Assembly: GCA_937925605.1 (NCBI GenBank)
Contig: CALALV010000054.1
Location: 1-44,967, forward strand
From: an uncultured Woeseia sp.
GTDB lineage: Bacteria > Pseudomonadota > Gammaproteobacteria > Steroidobacterales > Woeseiaceae
Length of the DNA stretch: 44,967 nucleotides
Direction of reading: 5' to 3'
The translations under genes were made by a program, and so were the position numbers. Shown here one piece after another: positions 7,138-15,701 of the stretch. The notes under the pieces were generated by a model. That model was not told where the DNA came from and did not search any database. It saw only the letters and a list, made by a program, of their open reading frames with translations. How positions within the stretch are numbered: position 1 is the stretch's first letter; each line of letters opens with the position of its first letter.

Positions 7138-8475
7138 CTAGCCGGGAGGCGCGGCGCTGCGGCCGATGCCGTGGTAATGCAGGCCGAGGGCGGCGACGAA
7201 GTCCGGGTCGTAGAGGTTCCGGCCATCAAAAATGACCGGATGGGAAAGTTTATCCCGGATCAGCTCGAAGTCCGGGCTGCGGAATTCCTGCCATTCGGTG
7301 ACGATGGCAAGGCAATCGGCGCCCTCGAGCGCCTCGGCCGCGCTGTCGCACAGCGTGAGGCCGGCAGCGTCCGGGTACAGGCGGCGCGCTTCGTCCATGG
7401 CTTCCGGGTCGTAGGCGCGGACCTTCGCGCCGGCGGCCCAGACGGCTTCCATCAGCGCGCGGCTCGAGGCCTCGCGCATGTCGTCGGTCTTCGGTTTGAA
7501 GGCCAGGCCCCAGAGCGCGACGGTTTTGCCCTTCAGCTCGCCGTCGAACCAGGTGTTGATCTTCTGGAACAGGCGCTGCTTCTGGCGGTCGTTGATGCGC
7601 TCGACAGTTTCCATGAGCTCGGCCTGGTAGCCGATCTCGGCGGCCGAGCGGGCCAGCGCGCGGACGTCCTTGGGGAAGCAGGAGCCGCCGTAGCCGGCGC
7701 CGGGGTAGATGAAGTGATAACCGATGCGCGGATCCGAGCCGATGCCGATACGCACCTTCTCGATGTCGGCGTCCATGCGCTCGGCGATATTCGCAAGTTC
7801 GTTCATGAAGCTGATCTTGGTCGCCAGCATTGCGTTCGCGGCGTACTTGGTCAGTTCGGCCGAGCGGATGTCCATCGAGATCAGCCGGTCGTGATTGCGG
7901 TTGAACGGCTCGTACAGCGCTCGCAGCAGCTCGGTCGTGCGCGGGTTGTCGGTGCCGACGATGATGCGGTCGGGCTTCATGAAGTCGCCGATGGCGGCGC
8001 CTTCTTTCAGGAATTCCGGGTTGGAGACGACGTCGAAGTCGACGGAGGCGCCGCGGGCGGCGAGCGTCTCGGTCACCTGCGCGCGGACCCGGTCCGCCGT
8101 GCCGACCGGAACCGTCGACTTGTCGACGATGATCCGGTAGTCGTTCATGTGCTCGCCGATGGTCTTCGCAACCGCGAGCACGTGCTTCAGGTCGGCTGAG
8201 CCGTCCTCGTCCGGCGGTGTCCCGACCGCGATGAACTGGAACAGGCCGTGTGCGACGCCCCGCTCGACGTCGGTCGTGAATTCGAGCCGGCCGGCTTCCA
8301 TGTTGCGTTCGATGTAGTCGTCGAGGCCAGGCTCGTAGATCGGGACGTCGCCGTTCTTGAGGCGCTCGATCTTGCCCGCGTCGATGTCGACGCAGACGAC
8401 ATGGTTACCGGTTTCTGCCATGCAGGCGCCGGTGACGAGGCCTACGTAGCCGGAGCCGAAAATGGTCAGGCGCAT
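7138..8475 (-). CDS. ugd: UDP-glucose 6-dehydrogenase
   Basis: This 445-residue enzyme oxidises UDP-glucose twice with NAD+ to UDP-glucuronate. The Rossmann motif FGSGYVGLVTG is at the N terminus, the middle domain carries NPEFLKEGAAIGDF, and the catalytic cysteine is in GYGGSCFPKDVRAL. The C-terminal NDRQKQRLF and LAFKPKTDDMREASS segments are standard for the UDP-Glc/GDP-Man dehydrogenase family, UDP-glucose branch. It feeds UDP-GlcA to the polysaccharide locus, where a UDP-GlcA 4-epimerase is encoded at 35254. It has its own good -10 just upstream and lies between wecA-like and cysD genes on the same strand. Confidence 0.93.
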   Translation of the reverse strand: MRLTIFGSGYVGLVTGACMAETGNHVVCVDIDAGKIERLKNGDVPIYEPGLDDYIERNMEAGRLEFTTDVERGVAHGLFQFIAVGTPPDEDGSADLKHVLAVAKTIGEHMNDYRIIVDKSTVPVGTADRVRAQVTETLAARGASVDFDVVSNPEFLKEGAAIGDFMKPDRIIVGTDNPRTTELLRALYEPFNRNHDRLISMDIRSAELTKYAANAMLATKISFMNELANIAERMDADIEKVRIGIGSDPRIGYHFIYPGAGYGGSCFPKDVRALARSAAEIGYQAELMETVERINDRQKQRLFQKINTWFDGELKGKTVALWGLAFKPKTDDMREASSRALMEAVWAAGAKVRAYDPEAMDEARRLYPDAAGLTLCDSAAEALEGADCLAIVTEWQEFRSPDFELIRDKLSHPVIFDGRNLYDPDFVAALGLHYHGIGRSAAPPG

Positions 8476-8510
8476 ATCAGCCGCTCTGGGAGGATCGTCG
8501 AAAACGCGCC

Positions 8511-8516
8511 ATTATA
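8511..8516 (-). promoter_or_regulatory. Consensus -10 (TATAAT) for ugd
   Basis: Read on the minus strand the hexamer is a perfect TATAAT, about 36 bases before the ugd ATG. No good -35 lies at 16-18 bases, so an activator or a weak -35 would be needed. Confidence 0.5.
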
Positions 8517-8554
8517 CAGGCAGTTGGCGCAAATCATGTGACACGATCGAAGGT

Positions 8555-9616
8555 CTAGTAAACACCCTCGGAATTGCGGACCTGGCGCATGCCAAGCCGG
8601 TGGGAGACCGCGATCTTGCGAATCACGCGATGCTGGAACAGGCCCATAGCGACCCAGACCCAGAAGGACAATGCATCCGAAGCGCCGGAGAAATGCGCGA
8701 TCAGCCCCAGGACGGAGTAGAAGATGTGAATTCCGGACAGGACTCCGAGCACCTGCCGAACCCGTAATCCACCACGCTTGAGAGTGTGGTGGAAATGATC
8801 CCTGCCCGGCCGGAACGGAGAGACCCCGCGCAGGATGCGGCGCACGAAGCAGGTAAACAGGTCAAACAACGGCAATGCGGCGAACCACAGGCAGACGACT
8901 GGCGACACCACCGCGTCTGGCCCCTGGCTGATGCGGATCGTGAGCCACACAACGACCAGTCCGAGCAGAGTGCTGCCCGAATCCCCCATGAAGGAACGCA
9001 CGGCGCGGTTCGCGAGAACCGGGAAATTGAACAGCAGGAAACCGAATACCGCGGCGAGGACGACGAGCGCGACCCCGGTAATACTCGAGCCGAAGCCGGC
9101 GATCGTCACCAGCGAGAGCAGCGACACGAATGCAATCGAGCCGGCGAGCCCGTCAACGCCGTCGATCAGGTTGAATGAATTGATCACGGTCAGCGTGACC
9201 AGCAGCGTAAAGATCAGTGCCAGCGGACCGAGATTGATCAAACCGATGCCGAGCGGATCTCCGATGCTGCGAACGATAAGGCCGCTGCCGAAGACCATGA
9301 TCATCACCGCGGTAACCTGCGCAACCAGCCGAATCCCGGCAGGCAGCGAATAGCGATCGTCGATCAGGCCGACCACGACCAGCAATGACGCGGCGAGCGG
9401 CAGGAAAGCCAGCTGCGGAGTCGATTCAGGCAGCAGGGCGATGCCGACCAGGAATGCAAGAAACATGGACGGGCCGCCGACTAGCGGTACATCGCCGACG
9501 TGCGATTTCCTGCCGCCGGGGCGATCGACCAGCCCCACGCTCTCAGCGAGCGGGCGAAGCGCGATCATGAAAATCAGCGAAGTGGCGAGCGCCACTATGA
9601 CAGCTGCGAAAAGCAC
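8555..9616 (-). CDS. WecA-like undecaprenyl-phosphate sugar-1-phosphate transferase
   Basis: This 353-residue multi-pass membrane protein belongs to glycosyltransferase family 4 of the MraY/WecA type (PNPT superfamily). It starts repeat-unit assembly by moving a HexNAc-1-phosphate from its UDP sugar to undecaprenyl phosphate at the inner membrane. The family motifs are intact: GLIDDRYSLPAG (about 83-94), NSFNLIDGVDGLAGS, FMGDSGSTLLGL, and the cytoplasmic FRPGRDHFHHTL. The start is a GTG at 9616 supported by AGGA six bases upstream. It is the only initiating transferase in the window; no WbaP-type enzyme is present. That makes a GlcNAc- or GalNAc-type first sugar likely. It could alternatively serve a second glycan. 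Confidence 0.87.
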   Translation of the reverse strand: MLFAAVIVALATSLIFMIALRPLAESVGLVDRPGGRKSHVGDVPLVGGPSMFLAFLVGIALLPESTPQLAFLPLAASLLVVVGLIDDRYSLPAGIRLVAQVTAVMIMVFGSGLIVRSIGDPLGIGLINLGPLALIFTLLVTLTVINSFNLIDGVDGLAGSIAFVSLLSLVTIAGFGSSITGVALVVLAAVFGFLLFNFPVLANRAVRSFMGDSGSTLLGLVVVWLTIRISQGPDAVVSPVVCLWFAALPLFDLFTCFVRRILRGVSPFRPGRDHFHHTLKRGGLRVRQVLGVLSGIHIFYSVLGLIAHFSGASDALSFWVWVAMGLFQHRVIRKIAVSHRLGMRQVRNSEGVY

Positions 9617-10105
9617 TGCAAATCCTGTAGGTCAGAAATCTGAAAACACGCCCGAACGCGCCGACGTGGCCGGTCTTACGCACGACTCGCGAGAAACCGG
9701 CGCCAGATCCATGTCCGTAACGGGTTTGAAAGCCATTCGTTGACGATGCACAGTCGGAGATGTCAACGGCAGCGGGAATATAGCATCGAAATACACCTAT
9801 TGGTACAGGACATACCTCGCGTTTTTCGTGTGACGACGATCACGAATTCCGCATGGACAGCCGCGGCACCGTCGCCCATTGGCGACAGGCTTCCCGCCTG
9901 GCGGAACCCTGGCGCATGCGCCGCCCGCACAGCGCGATTGCCGGTTTTTTTTACAGCGGCACGGGCGGGAGCTGAGGAGAATGTCCTATAGTCGGGGTAC
10001 CCGGCCGCGATTGCGCGACACGCGACCGGTGCGTAGCCCGACAGCCGCGGGCCGCATGGCCGTTGCGACACGGCAGCACAGGAACCAAGCAAGGGAGATC
10101 GGATC
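9617..10105. promoter_or_regulatory. Divergent 489-base intergenic region between wecA-like gene and the protease operon
   Basis: No gene is visible here. On the minus strand TGCTATATT (9785-9777) is an extended -10 that could drive the wecA-like gene with a leader of about 150 bases. On the plus strand TATAGT at 9987-9992 is a possible -10 for the protease operon, without a -35. A T8 run lies at 9945-9952. No repeat, RNA gene or strong hairpin was recognised. Confidence 0.4.
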
Positions 10106-10738
10106 ATGAACAGTCATCGCCCAGCAGCCCGGCGAGCCGTTGACGCACTGCCTGCGCGGGCCCTGCTGATTTTTCTGCTGGCCTTGCCAGCGGGTGCCGG
10201 CGCCTCCAGCGTGCAGCAAGTGGGAACCGAGCAGCTGCTGTCCGGCTCGGAACTGGTCGTCCATGCCACGGTCCTCGACAGCCGTACGGAGGCCGGCCCG
10301 GTCTACGGTACCGTTACGACGGTCGTCCGTCTGCAGATCGTCGACCTGCTGAAAGGCGAGGACCCCTCGTCGACGATCGAGATCGCGTTCGCCGGTGGCG
10401 AGCACGGGGGCCTCGTCCAGGTCGTCTCCGGCATGAACATACCGCTGCCCGGAGAGGAAGGCATTTACTTCATCGAGAGTGCCGGGATCGCAATGGTCAA
10501 TCCGCTGTACGGATGGACCCAGGGCCACTACCTCATCGACCCCGTCGACCGCAGCGTCAGGACCTACGGCGGCAAGCCGGTGTACGGCATTACCTCGACA
10601 CCCGGCCCCGCCGCGCTGACCCTCGCCTTCGACGAGGCATCCGGCATCATGACGGAACCGACAGTCGAACAGCCGGTACCGCTGCAGGCCGATCAATTCA
10701 TCGCGCTGATCGACAACATGCTGAGGGCATTGCCATGA
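10106..10738 (+). CDS. Secreted protein of unknown function, coupled to the matrixin protease
   Basis: This 210-residue protein has a signal peptide (basic start, hydrophobic ALLIFLLALPAG, likely cut after AGAGA near residue 33). The mature part is beta-rich: SELVVHATVLDSRTE, VTTVVRLQIVDLLKGE, a glycine-rich AGGEHGGLVQVVSG, then LPGEEGIYFIE and WTQGHYLID. I recognise no catalytic motif. Small secreted proteins of this general pattern are, in my recollection, often found next to matrixin-like proteases. A ribosome site GGGAG lies eight bases before the ATG. Its TGA overlaps the ATG of the protease gene as ATGA, so the two are translated together and it may be a partner, chaperone or inhibitor of the protease (inference). 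Confidence 0.75.
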   Translation: MNSHRPAARRAVDALPARALLIFLLALPAGAGASSVQQVGTEQLLSGSELVVHATVLDSRTEAGPVYGTVTTVVRLQIVDLLKGEDPSSTIEIAFAGGEHGGLVQVVSGMNIPLPGEEGIYFIESAGIAMVNPLYGWTQGHYLIDPVDRSVRTYGGKPVYGITSTPGPAALTLAFDEASGIMTEPTVEQPVPLQADQFIALIDNMLRALP

Positions 10739-12453
10739 GAGCCTTCAAAGTTCTACTGGTCCTCGCCCTGCTGGGCTTGTCGGTCGCGCACGCCTTCCGC
10801 CTGAACGGACACTACTGGGCCGGAGACGAGATGCACATCGAGTTCGGCGATCTTTGCGATACCGTGACATTCCCGAATACTCCGGGTGACTGCAGTGGCG
10901 ACGCGTCCAACCCTGACTGGGAAGCCGCATTCTCGACGGCGCTGGATCGCTGGAACGCTGCCATCGAGGACTTCACCTTCACGTCTTCGGCAACCGACGC
11001 CGGCAGTGACTGCTCGCTGGGTGACATCAACAACCCGAATCCGAACAGCGCCTTCTTCGACGACGAGACCTGCAATGGTGCGTTCGGCGCCAGCACGCTG
11101 GCGATTTCTTCGACAACTTTCTTCGTCGGGGGCGAAGCACTTCGAAACGACGTCGTCTTCAATTCAACGAAAATCTGGGATGTCTACGACGGTCCGCACA
11201 TGAACGGCGTCGGCGATCCGACCGACTTCACGCGGGTCGCAATTCACGAAACCGGGCATTCCCTCGGCCTGGCGCATCCGGCCAGCAACGACACGCCCTC
11301 GCCCATCATGAGCGCTTTTGTCGGCGACACCTTTGCACCGGAAGGCGACGATGTGGCAGGCGTCGAATACAAGTACGGCTCGCGGGCCAATGACCTCGAC
11401 GACGACAGGGTGCACGACGTACTGATTCGACGCAGCGACAACGGCCGCTGGTTTCGCTACGAACTCGACGGCCAGACCATTACCGAGTCGGACAGCGTCA
11501 ACCTGACCAGCAACCTGGACTGGGACGTCGAAGCCACGAGAGATTTCGACAGCGACGGCAATACCGACGTCCTGGTCCGCAACCAGGTCAACGGCCGCTG
11601 GTTTCTCTACCTGATGGATGGCGCCCTGGTCAGCGGGTCCTCGAACATGGCCTTCCCGTCGTCGCTCGACTGGCGCGTCGAAGTCGTCGAGGATTTCAAC
11701 AACGACGGCGCCGCAGACCTGTTGCTGCGCAACCAGGCCAACGGGCGCTGGCGCATGTACCTGCTGAACGGCATCCAGATCCTCGACACGGCCGTCGTCG
11801 ACCTGCCCGTCAATCTGGTCTGGCAAACCGTGACCGGAGGCGATTTCGATCGGGACGGCTCCGGCGACATCATGATTCGCCGTACGGACAACGGACGCTG
11901 GCGCACCTACCTGTTCGATGGCCTCACCGTCAGTAGTACCGACCTCGTCGATATCGCGACCAACGCCGTCTGGCAGTTTGCTGCCGCGGACGACTTCGAC
12001 GGCGACGGGCGCCTGGATCTCTTGTTGCGCAGAACGGATAACGGGCGCTGGCGCCTGTACACGCTCGATGGCACGCAGGTCCTGACGACTGCCATCCTCA
12101 ACCTGCCCTCGGGCAGCGAGTGGAACCTGGAGTCGACGGCCGATTTCAATTACGACGGCCGCGCGGATGCGCTGCTGCGCGATACGACGAACCTGGCCTG
12201 GCACGTGTACCTGCTCGACTCCACGACGATACTCGACAACGCGGAACTGGCGGGCGTACCCGGCGACAGCGTCCTGCAACTGCAGGCAGCCGGCGATTTC
12301 AACGATGATCGTCGTGCGGACCTGCTGATCAGGAACACGAACAATGGCCGCTGGTTCACGTACACGATCAACGGTACGCTCGTCGAGACTTCCGGCAACG
12401 TGGGTATGACAACGAACCTGGTCTGGTCTGTCGTCTTCACGGACCCGCTGTGA
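10735..12453 (+). CDS. Secreted matrixin-like zinc metalloprotease with seven FG-GAP/VCBS-type repeats
   Basis: The protein has 572 residues. A signal peptide MRAFKVLLVLALLGLSVAHA is followed by a metzincin domain with HETGHSLGLAH (171-181), the three-histidine zinc site with its catalytic glutamate, and PIMSAF as the Met-turn (Met 192). Residues 228 to the end are seven repeats of about 50 residues, each with an NGRW-x-x-Y-x-x-(D/N)G core and most with a DxDxDG calcium loop. Seven such repeats fit one seven-bladed beta-propeller, probably for binding a glycan or protein. The frame stays open upstream to 10513, but the true start is ATG 10735, because the signal peptide begins there and it overlaps the previous stop as ATGA. 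Four cysteines in the catalytic part suggest disulfides. The substrate is unknown. Confidence 0.88.
   Translation: MRAFKVLLVLALLGLSVAHAFRLNGHYWAGDEMHIEFGDLCDTVTFPNTPGDCSGDASNPDWEAAFSTALDRWNAAIEDFTFTSSATDAGSDCSLGDINNPNPNSAFFDDETCNGAFGASTLAISSTTFFVGGEALRNDVVFNSTKIWDVYDGPHMNGVGDPTDFTRVAIHETGHSLGLAHPASNDTPSPIMSAFVGDTFAPEGDDVAGVEYKYGSRANDLDDDRVHDVLIRRSDNGRWFRYELDGQTITESDSVNLTSNLDWDVEATRDFDSDGNTDVLVRNQVNGRWFLYLMDGALVSGSSNMAFPSSLDWRVEVVEDFNNDGAADLLLRNQANGRWRMYLLNGIQILDTAVVDLPVNLVWQTVTGGDFDRDGSGDIMIRRTDNGRWRTYLFDGLTVSSTDLVDIATNAVWQFAAADDFDGDGRLDLLLRRTDNGRWRLYTLDGTQVLTTAILNLPSGSEWNLESTADFNYDGRADALLRDTTNLAWHVYLLDSTTILDNAELAGVPGDSVLQLQAAGDFNDDRRADLLIRNTNNGRWFTYTINGTLVETSGNVGMTTNLVWSVVFTDPL
11416..12450 (+). 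repeat. Seven in-frame ~150-bp repeats encoding a beta-propeller
   Basis: Repeat units start at residue 228 of the protease and recur about every 50 codons: cores NGRWFRYELDG, NGRWFLYLMDG, NGRWRMYLLNG, NGRWRTYLFDG, NGRWRLYTLDG, a degenerate NLAWHVYLLDS and NGRWFTYTING. The sixth unit has lost the NGRW core, and its calcium loop reads DFNDDRRA. The repeats have diverged, so they are old and not a recent array expansion. Confidence 0.85.
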
Positions 12454-12469
12454 TACCCGATCCCGGCAA

Positions 12470-12497
12470 GACGCCGGCGCTGCCGCGCGCCGGCGTC
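12470..12497. terminator. Hairpin between convergent protease and GT4 genes
   Basis: A perfect 10-bp stem (12470-12479 with 12488-12497) has an 8-base loop. It lies between the protease stop (12453) and the GT4 stop (12509). There is no T tract on either side, so it may be a weak or factor-dependent terminator. Confidence 0.4.
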
Positions 12498-12508
12498 GCC
12501 GTGGCCTG

Positions 12509-13597
12509 CTAGAGCAATTCGAGATAGCGCTGGCACACGGAGTCCCAGCTGTATTCCTGTGCAACGCGCTTCCTGACCCTGTCGGCGACGTTCGCGTGTT
12601 CTTCTTCCGGCAGCGCGAGCACGTCGGCAGCCCGCTCGGCGAGGTCCTCGGGACCGGCGAAGAACCACCCCGCCGCGCCGAGCACCTCGCGATTGAAGAC
12701 GTTGTCGTGCGCAATGACCGCGTTTCCCGCCGCCATCGCCTCGAGCAGGGACGGATTGGTCCCGCCGACCGAGTGCCCATGCAGGTAGGCGCGGCAACCC
12801 AGCCGCAGCGCCCACAGGCGCTCCTGGTCGTATACGCCACCGAGAAAGCGGATCTTGTCGGAGGCCAGGGACCTGAGCCGATCACAATACTCGTCGCCGT
12901 CGCGCAGGCCGCCGACGACGATCAACGGCACCTCGGTGTCGATCGCGGCATAACCGCGCAGGATCTCCAGCACGTGGTTCTCCGGCTCGATGCGACACAC
13001 CACGAGGCAATACCGGTCTTTCTGCAGGCCGTACTCTTCCAGCCGTTCCTCGAGACTCCCGACTGCTCGCGCTTCGACGCCGTACGGGATCATCGTCGTC
13101 GGCGGCAGGCGACGGTGACGCGTTCGCATGTGCTCGCCGATACCCTCCGCATCGACGATGAGTCGATTCGCCGTGCGCGTCGCGATCCATTCCATGGCCT
13201 TGAACCAGAGCTTTGCCGGCCCTGACCACTTCGAGCGCTGCCATTCGATGCCGTCCATGTTGATCCAGACCTCGGCGCCCCACAGGCGAGGCAGGAAACA
13301 GAAACAGGCGGCGCCGTAACCGAGCATGTACACGACGTCGTAGCCGCGGCGCGCGCGCCACAGACTTCGAAGATCGAACAGGATCGTGCTGAACGGCCCG
13401 AGATTACTCGTCGGCACGTACTCGAGGGCGATGCCCCGGTATTCGCTCGGCCCGGAATCCTCGCAAAATACCGTCACGTCGACGCCGGCATCTACCAGGC
13501 GCCAGGACACCTCCTCGGCGAACGTTTCGAAACCGCCGTAGCGCGCGGGGATGCCGCGGCTGCCCAGGATTGCGAGTCTCTTGCCAGTCATGCGCAA
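12509..13597 (-). CDS. Glycosyltransferase family 4 with DUF1972-type N terminus (rhamnosyltransferase-like)
   Basis: This 362-residue GT-B enzyme has the N-terminal glycine-rich GSRGIPARYGGFETFAEE typical of the DUF1972 group, which includes capsule and O-antigen rhamnosyl- and other transferases. The C-terminal donor site reads GGTNPSLLEAMAAGNAVIAH, the E-x7-E type region of GT4 enzymes. It should add a sugar to the lipid-linked repeat unit on the cytoplasmic face. The start is probably TTG at 13597, since GAGGA lies six bases upstream of it; the in-frame ATG at 13591 would be too far from that site. It is the last gene of the minus-strand polysaccharide string, 51 bases after the GH20-like gene. 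Rhamnose is a plausible donor sugar because rmlABCD is nearby, but this is not shown. Confidence 0.85.
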   Translation of the reverse strand: MRMTGKRLAILGSRGIPARYGGFETFAEEVSWRLVDAGVDVTVFCEDSGPSEYRGIALEYVPTSNLGPFSTILFDLRSLWRARRGYDVVYMLGYGAACFCFLPRLWGAEVWINMDGIEWQRSKWSGPAKLWFKAMEWIATRTANRLIVDAEGIGEHMRTRHRRLPPTTMIPYGVEARAVGSLEERLEEYGLQKDRYCLVVCRIEPENHVLEILRGYAAIDTEVPLIVVGGLRDGDEYCDRLRSLASDKIRFLGGVYDQERLWALRLGCRAYLHGHSVGGTNPSLLEAMAAGNAVIAHDNVFNREVLGAAGWFFAGPEDLAERAADVLALPEEEHANVADRVRKRVAQEYSWDSVCQRYLELL

Positions 13598-13648
13598 ACA
13601 GGTTCCTCGATTACCAATACGATTCTTTGCAAGGCTTGCCGGTATCGC

Positions 13649-14713
13649 TCAGCGGGGGATGTCGCGGTCACAGGGAGCTTCGCAGAAATCCCGTTCAAAT
13701 GCGGCCCCGGCGCGCTCGATGATGCGCTCGACGACCTGCCATTCCCCTCGTTGCACGTGCGCCCAGCTGGTCGCCATCATGCCGCTCGCGCCGTGCTGCG
13801 CCGCGTAGGCGCTGAATGCGGCCGTCGTCGAGTCACGCTTCCACACGGTGCCGATTACTTCGAAGCCTTCGTCCACCAGCACGCGCGTGGACGGGAACTC
13901 CGCCTGCCGGTCGAAATAGTGCCAGTCGCACAGCACGACGTCGCGCGGCAGCTGCTCACGGAGCGCCGCTCCGTAGCCCGGCGGAGTCCCGTGCAGGTGG
14001 CCGGGTCGCATCGTCGGAAACTCGGCCGGCGACAGCAGCATGTCGGCCCACAGCATGGTCCGGATGCCGCGCCGGTCGAGATAGTCCTTCAGTCGGCGCA
14101 CGTCCTCGATAAAAAGTGCGGCCGGCAACACTTCCTCGCCTTCACGGAGCCACTTTTCACGGGATCCGGCATTGTGGCCGGCTACTTCGTCATGGCCGAT
14201 GTGGATCGATGCCGGCGCAAGCAGCGCGACGATCTCGTCGATCACGGCGAACACAAGGTCATAGATCTCAGGCGCGCGCGGGTCGTAGGTGGCCTTGTTG
14301 AACATCAGGCGCGGAAAACCGGACTGCAGGAACCGCTCCTGGTGGGTGAGCAACTTGAGTTCCGGCACGATCGCGATCCCCTTGCTGCGCGCCGAGGCTG
14401 CGAAGGCCTGCAGTTCCTCGGTGCTCCAGGCATCCGGCAACGGGCGCCACGGTGCCGAATCCAGTCGGACACCGTCCGTGATCACGACCTGTACCGTGTT
14501 GAAGCCTGCCTGCTGCATGCGCGTGAGCAGCCACTCGGCACGCTCTGTCGACACTTTGCGCAGGACGAAGTGAAACGCCCGGACCGGCTTCCCGCTCCCG
14601 GCAATCGTCGATCCTGCCGGCTGCACGGGCTCGTGTAGGCCCTGAGACGCAATCAACGCAGCGGCGAAGGCACACACCAGGATGCCGGGCACCAGTAAGC
14701 GCTCAGGCGGCAT
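13649..14713 (-). CDS. Exported GH20-like glycoside hydrolase (beta-N-acetylhexosaminidase fold)
   Basis: The protein has 354 residues from ATG 14713. A hydrophobic N terminus LLVPGILVCAFAAALIA suggests a signal peptide or membrane anchor. The body resembles the GH20 TIM barrel: an early strand FNTVQVVITDGVRLD, VPELKLLTHQERF, and HIGHDEV (171-177) holding the Asp-Glu pair that GH20 enzymes use for substrate-assisted cleavage of beta-HexNAc. The classical HxGGDE is changed to HIGHDE. Later ILWAD-like (MLWADML) and ATSWAH strands fit the barrel. It overlaps the upstream sulfotransferase by 11 bases, so it is part of the polysaccharide operon. It may trim or release the polymer, or act on HexNAc side groups. 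An upstream extension of the frame to 14779 is rejected because it runs deep into the sulfotransferase gene. Confidence 0.72.
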   Translation of the reverse strand: MPPERLLVPGILVCAFAAALIASQGLHEPVQPAGSTIAGSGKPVRAFHFVLRKVSTERAEWLLTRMQQAGFNTVQVVITDGVRLDSAPWRPLPDAWSTEELQAFAASARSKGIAIVPELKLLTHQERFLQSGFPRLMFNKATYDPRAPEIYDLVFAVIDEIVALLAPASIHIGHDEVAGHNAGSREKWLREGEEVLPAALFIEDVRRLKDYLDRRGIRTMLWADMLLSPAEFPTMRPGHLHGTPPGYGAALREQLPRDVVLCDWHYFDRQAEFPSTRVLVDEGFEVIGTVWKRDSTTAAFSAYAAQHGASGMMATSWAHVQRGEWQVVERIIERAGAAFERDFCEAPCDRDIPR

Positions 14714-15701
14714 AGCCCAGCGCTTCCATCGTCTGGTGGAAGGGTTGGACCAGCGCCGGGTCGAGCGGCACGGGCCCACGTGGCGTATTCGGCTTCAGGA
14801 TCGACTCGGCATAGCGCCTGGCGGTGTCGTCAACGCGCAGGCCTGCGAACTCACAGATTCGCGCCCAGCTGTCGCCCGGGCTCCGGCACAGCGCCTCGTA
14901 GTCGACCCGCAGGAAATCCTGCGGGTAGTCCGCCATGACGCGCAGGCCCTCGCGCATCGTCAGGATCCACTCGACGGCGGCCATGTCGGTCTGCTTCTCG
15001 AGCGCATTGATGCGCTCGCCATTGGCCGCGAGGTCGGCATGCTCCGGCACCAGCTGATCGGCCAGGATTTTCCATTTCCGGCGGTCCGCGCCCCACCAGT
15101 CGTGGATCGCGGAATCGACGACCTCTCCGTGCCGGCCAGACCAGCTCTCGATCGAAGCAACCGTGTCCCAGCCGTTGCGGACGAGGAAGAGGAACTTCGC
15201 ATCGGGAAACAGCGCCTTGACGAACGGGACCCGGAATACCAGCTCCGGGTACTTGTCCACGACCCGGCGACTCATGCTGAACAGCAGGTAGGTCGAATAC
15301 ATGTGCCGTGCTGCCCGGATCGCGTCGTCGGTCGCGTCTTCGGCCAGCAGCCGGTAGCTCGCCGGCCCGGACGAATAGCTGCCGATCAGGTCTTCAGCCG
15401 GATGGATGCGGTGCCAGAGCGCTTTCGGCTCGTTCAGGTAGCCGACATCGCGGTGCATCGAAAGGACTATGCCCAGCACCGTCGTCCCGCTGCGCCCGGT
15501 GCCAAGTATGAATACCGGTCTTTCGACCTGCCGCAGCTTTGGCAGGCGACGCGCCAGCGCCAGGTTGGCGAAAACCACGTGGTTGAACCAGCGACCTCTG
15601 GTCGTTAATGGCCTGCCCTCGAAAAAAGCGTAGCTGACAAGCCTGCTCCAGAGTTTCCACGGCCGGGCGCGAACGTAGGAGGAATCTACTTGCGCAATCA
15701 T
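14703..15701 (-). CDS. PAPS-dependent sulfotransferase A
   Basis: This 332-residue protein has the 5'-phosphosulfate loop FILGTGRSGTT (about 64-74) and, further in, FLFLVRNGWDTVASIESW, the 3'-phosphate binding strand and helix of sulfotransferases. It moves sulfate from PAPS to a hydroxyl or amine. No signal peptide or membrane segment is evident, so it should work in the cytoplasm, most likely on the lipid-linked oligosaccharide. It differs in sequence from the two sulfotransferases further upstream (GTGRSGTT rather than the KAGT type), so it probably has a different acceptor position. It is preceded by a 284-base AT-rich gap and could have its own promoter. Confidence 0.82.
   Translation of the reverse strand: MIAQVDSSYVRARPWKLWSRLVSYAFFEGRPLTTRGRWFNHVVFANLALARRLPKLRQVERPVFILGTGRSGTTVLGIVLSMHRDVGYLNEPKALWHRIHPAEDLIGSYSSGPASYRLLAEDATDDAIRAARHMYSTYLLFSMSRRVVDKYPELVFRVPFVKALFPDAKFLFLVRNGWDTVASIESWSGRHGEVVDSAIHDWWGADRRKWKILADQLVPEHADLAANGERINALEKQTDMAAVEWILTMREGLRVMADYPQDFLRVDYEALCRSPGDSWARICEFAGLRVDDTARRYAESILKPNTPRGPVPLDPALVQPFHQTMEALGYAA

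Noticed and set aside
11164..12885. A 573-codon minus-strand open frame
   Set aside because: Antisense of the propeller repeats of the protease; its apparent internal repeats simply mirror the real ones.
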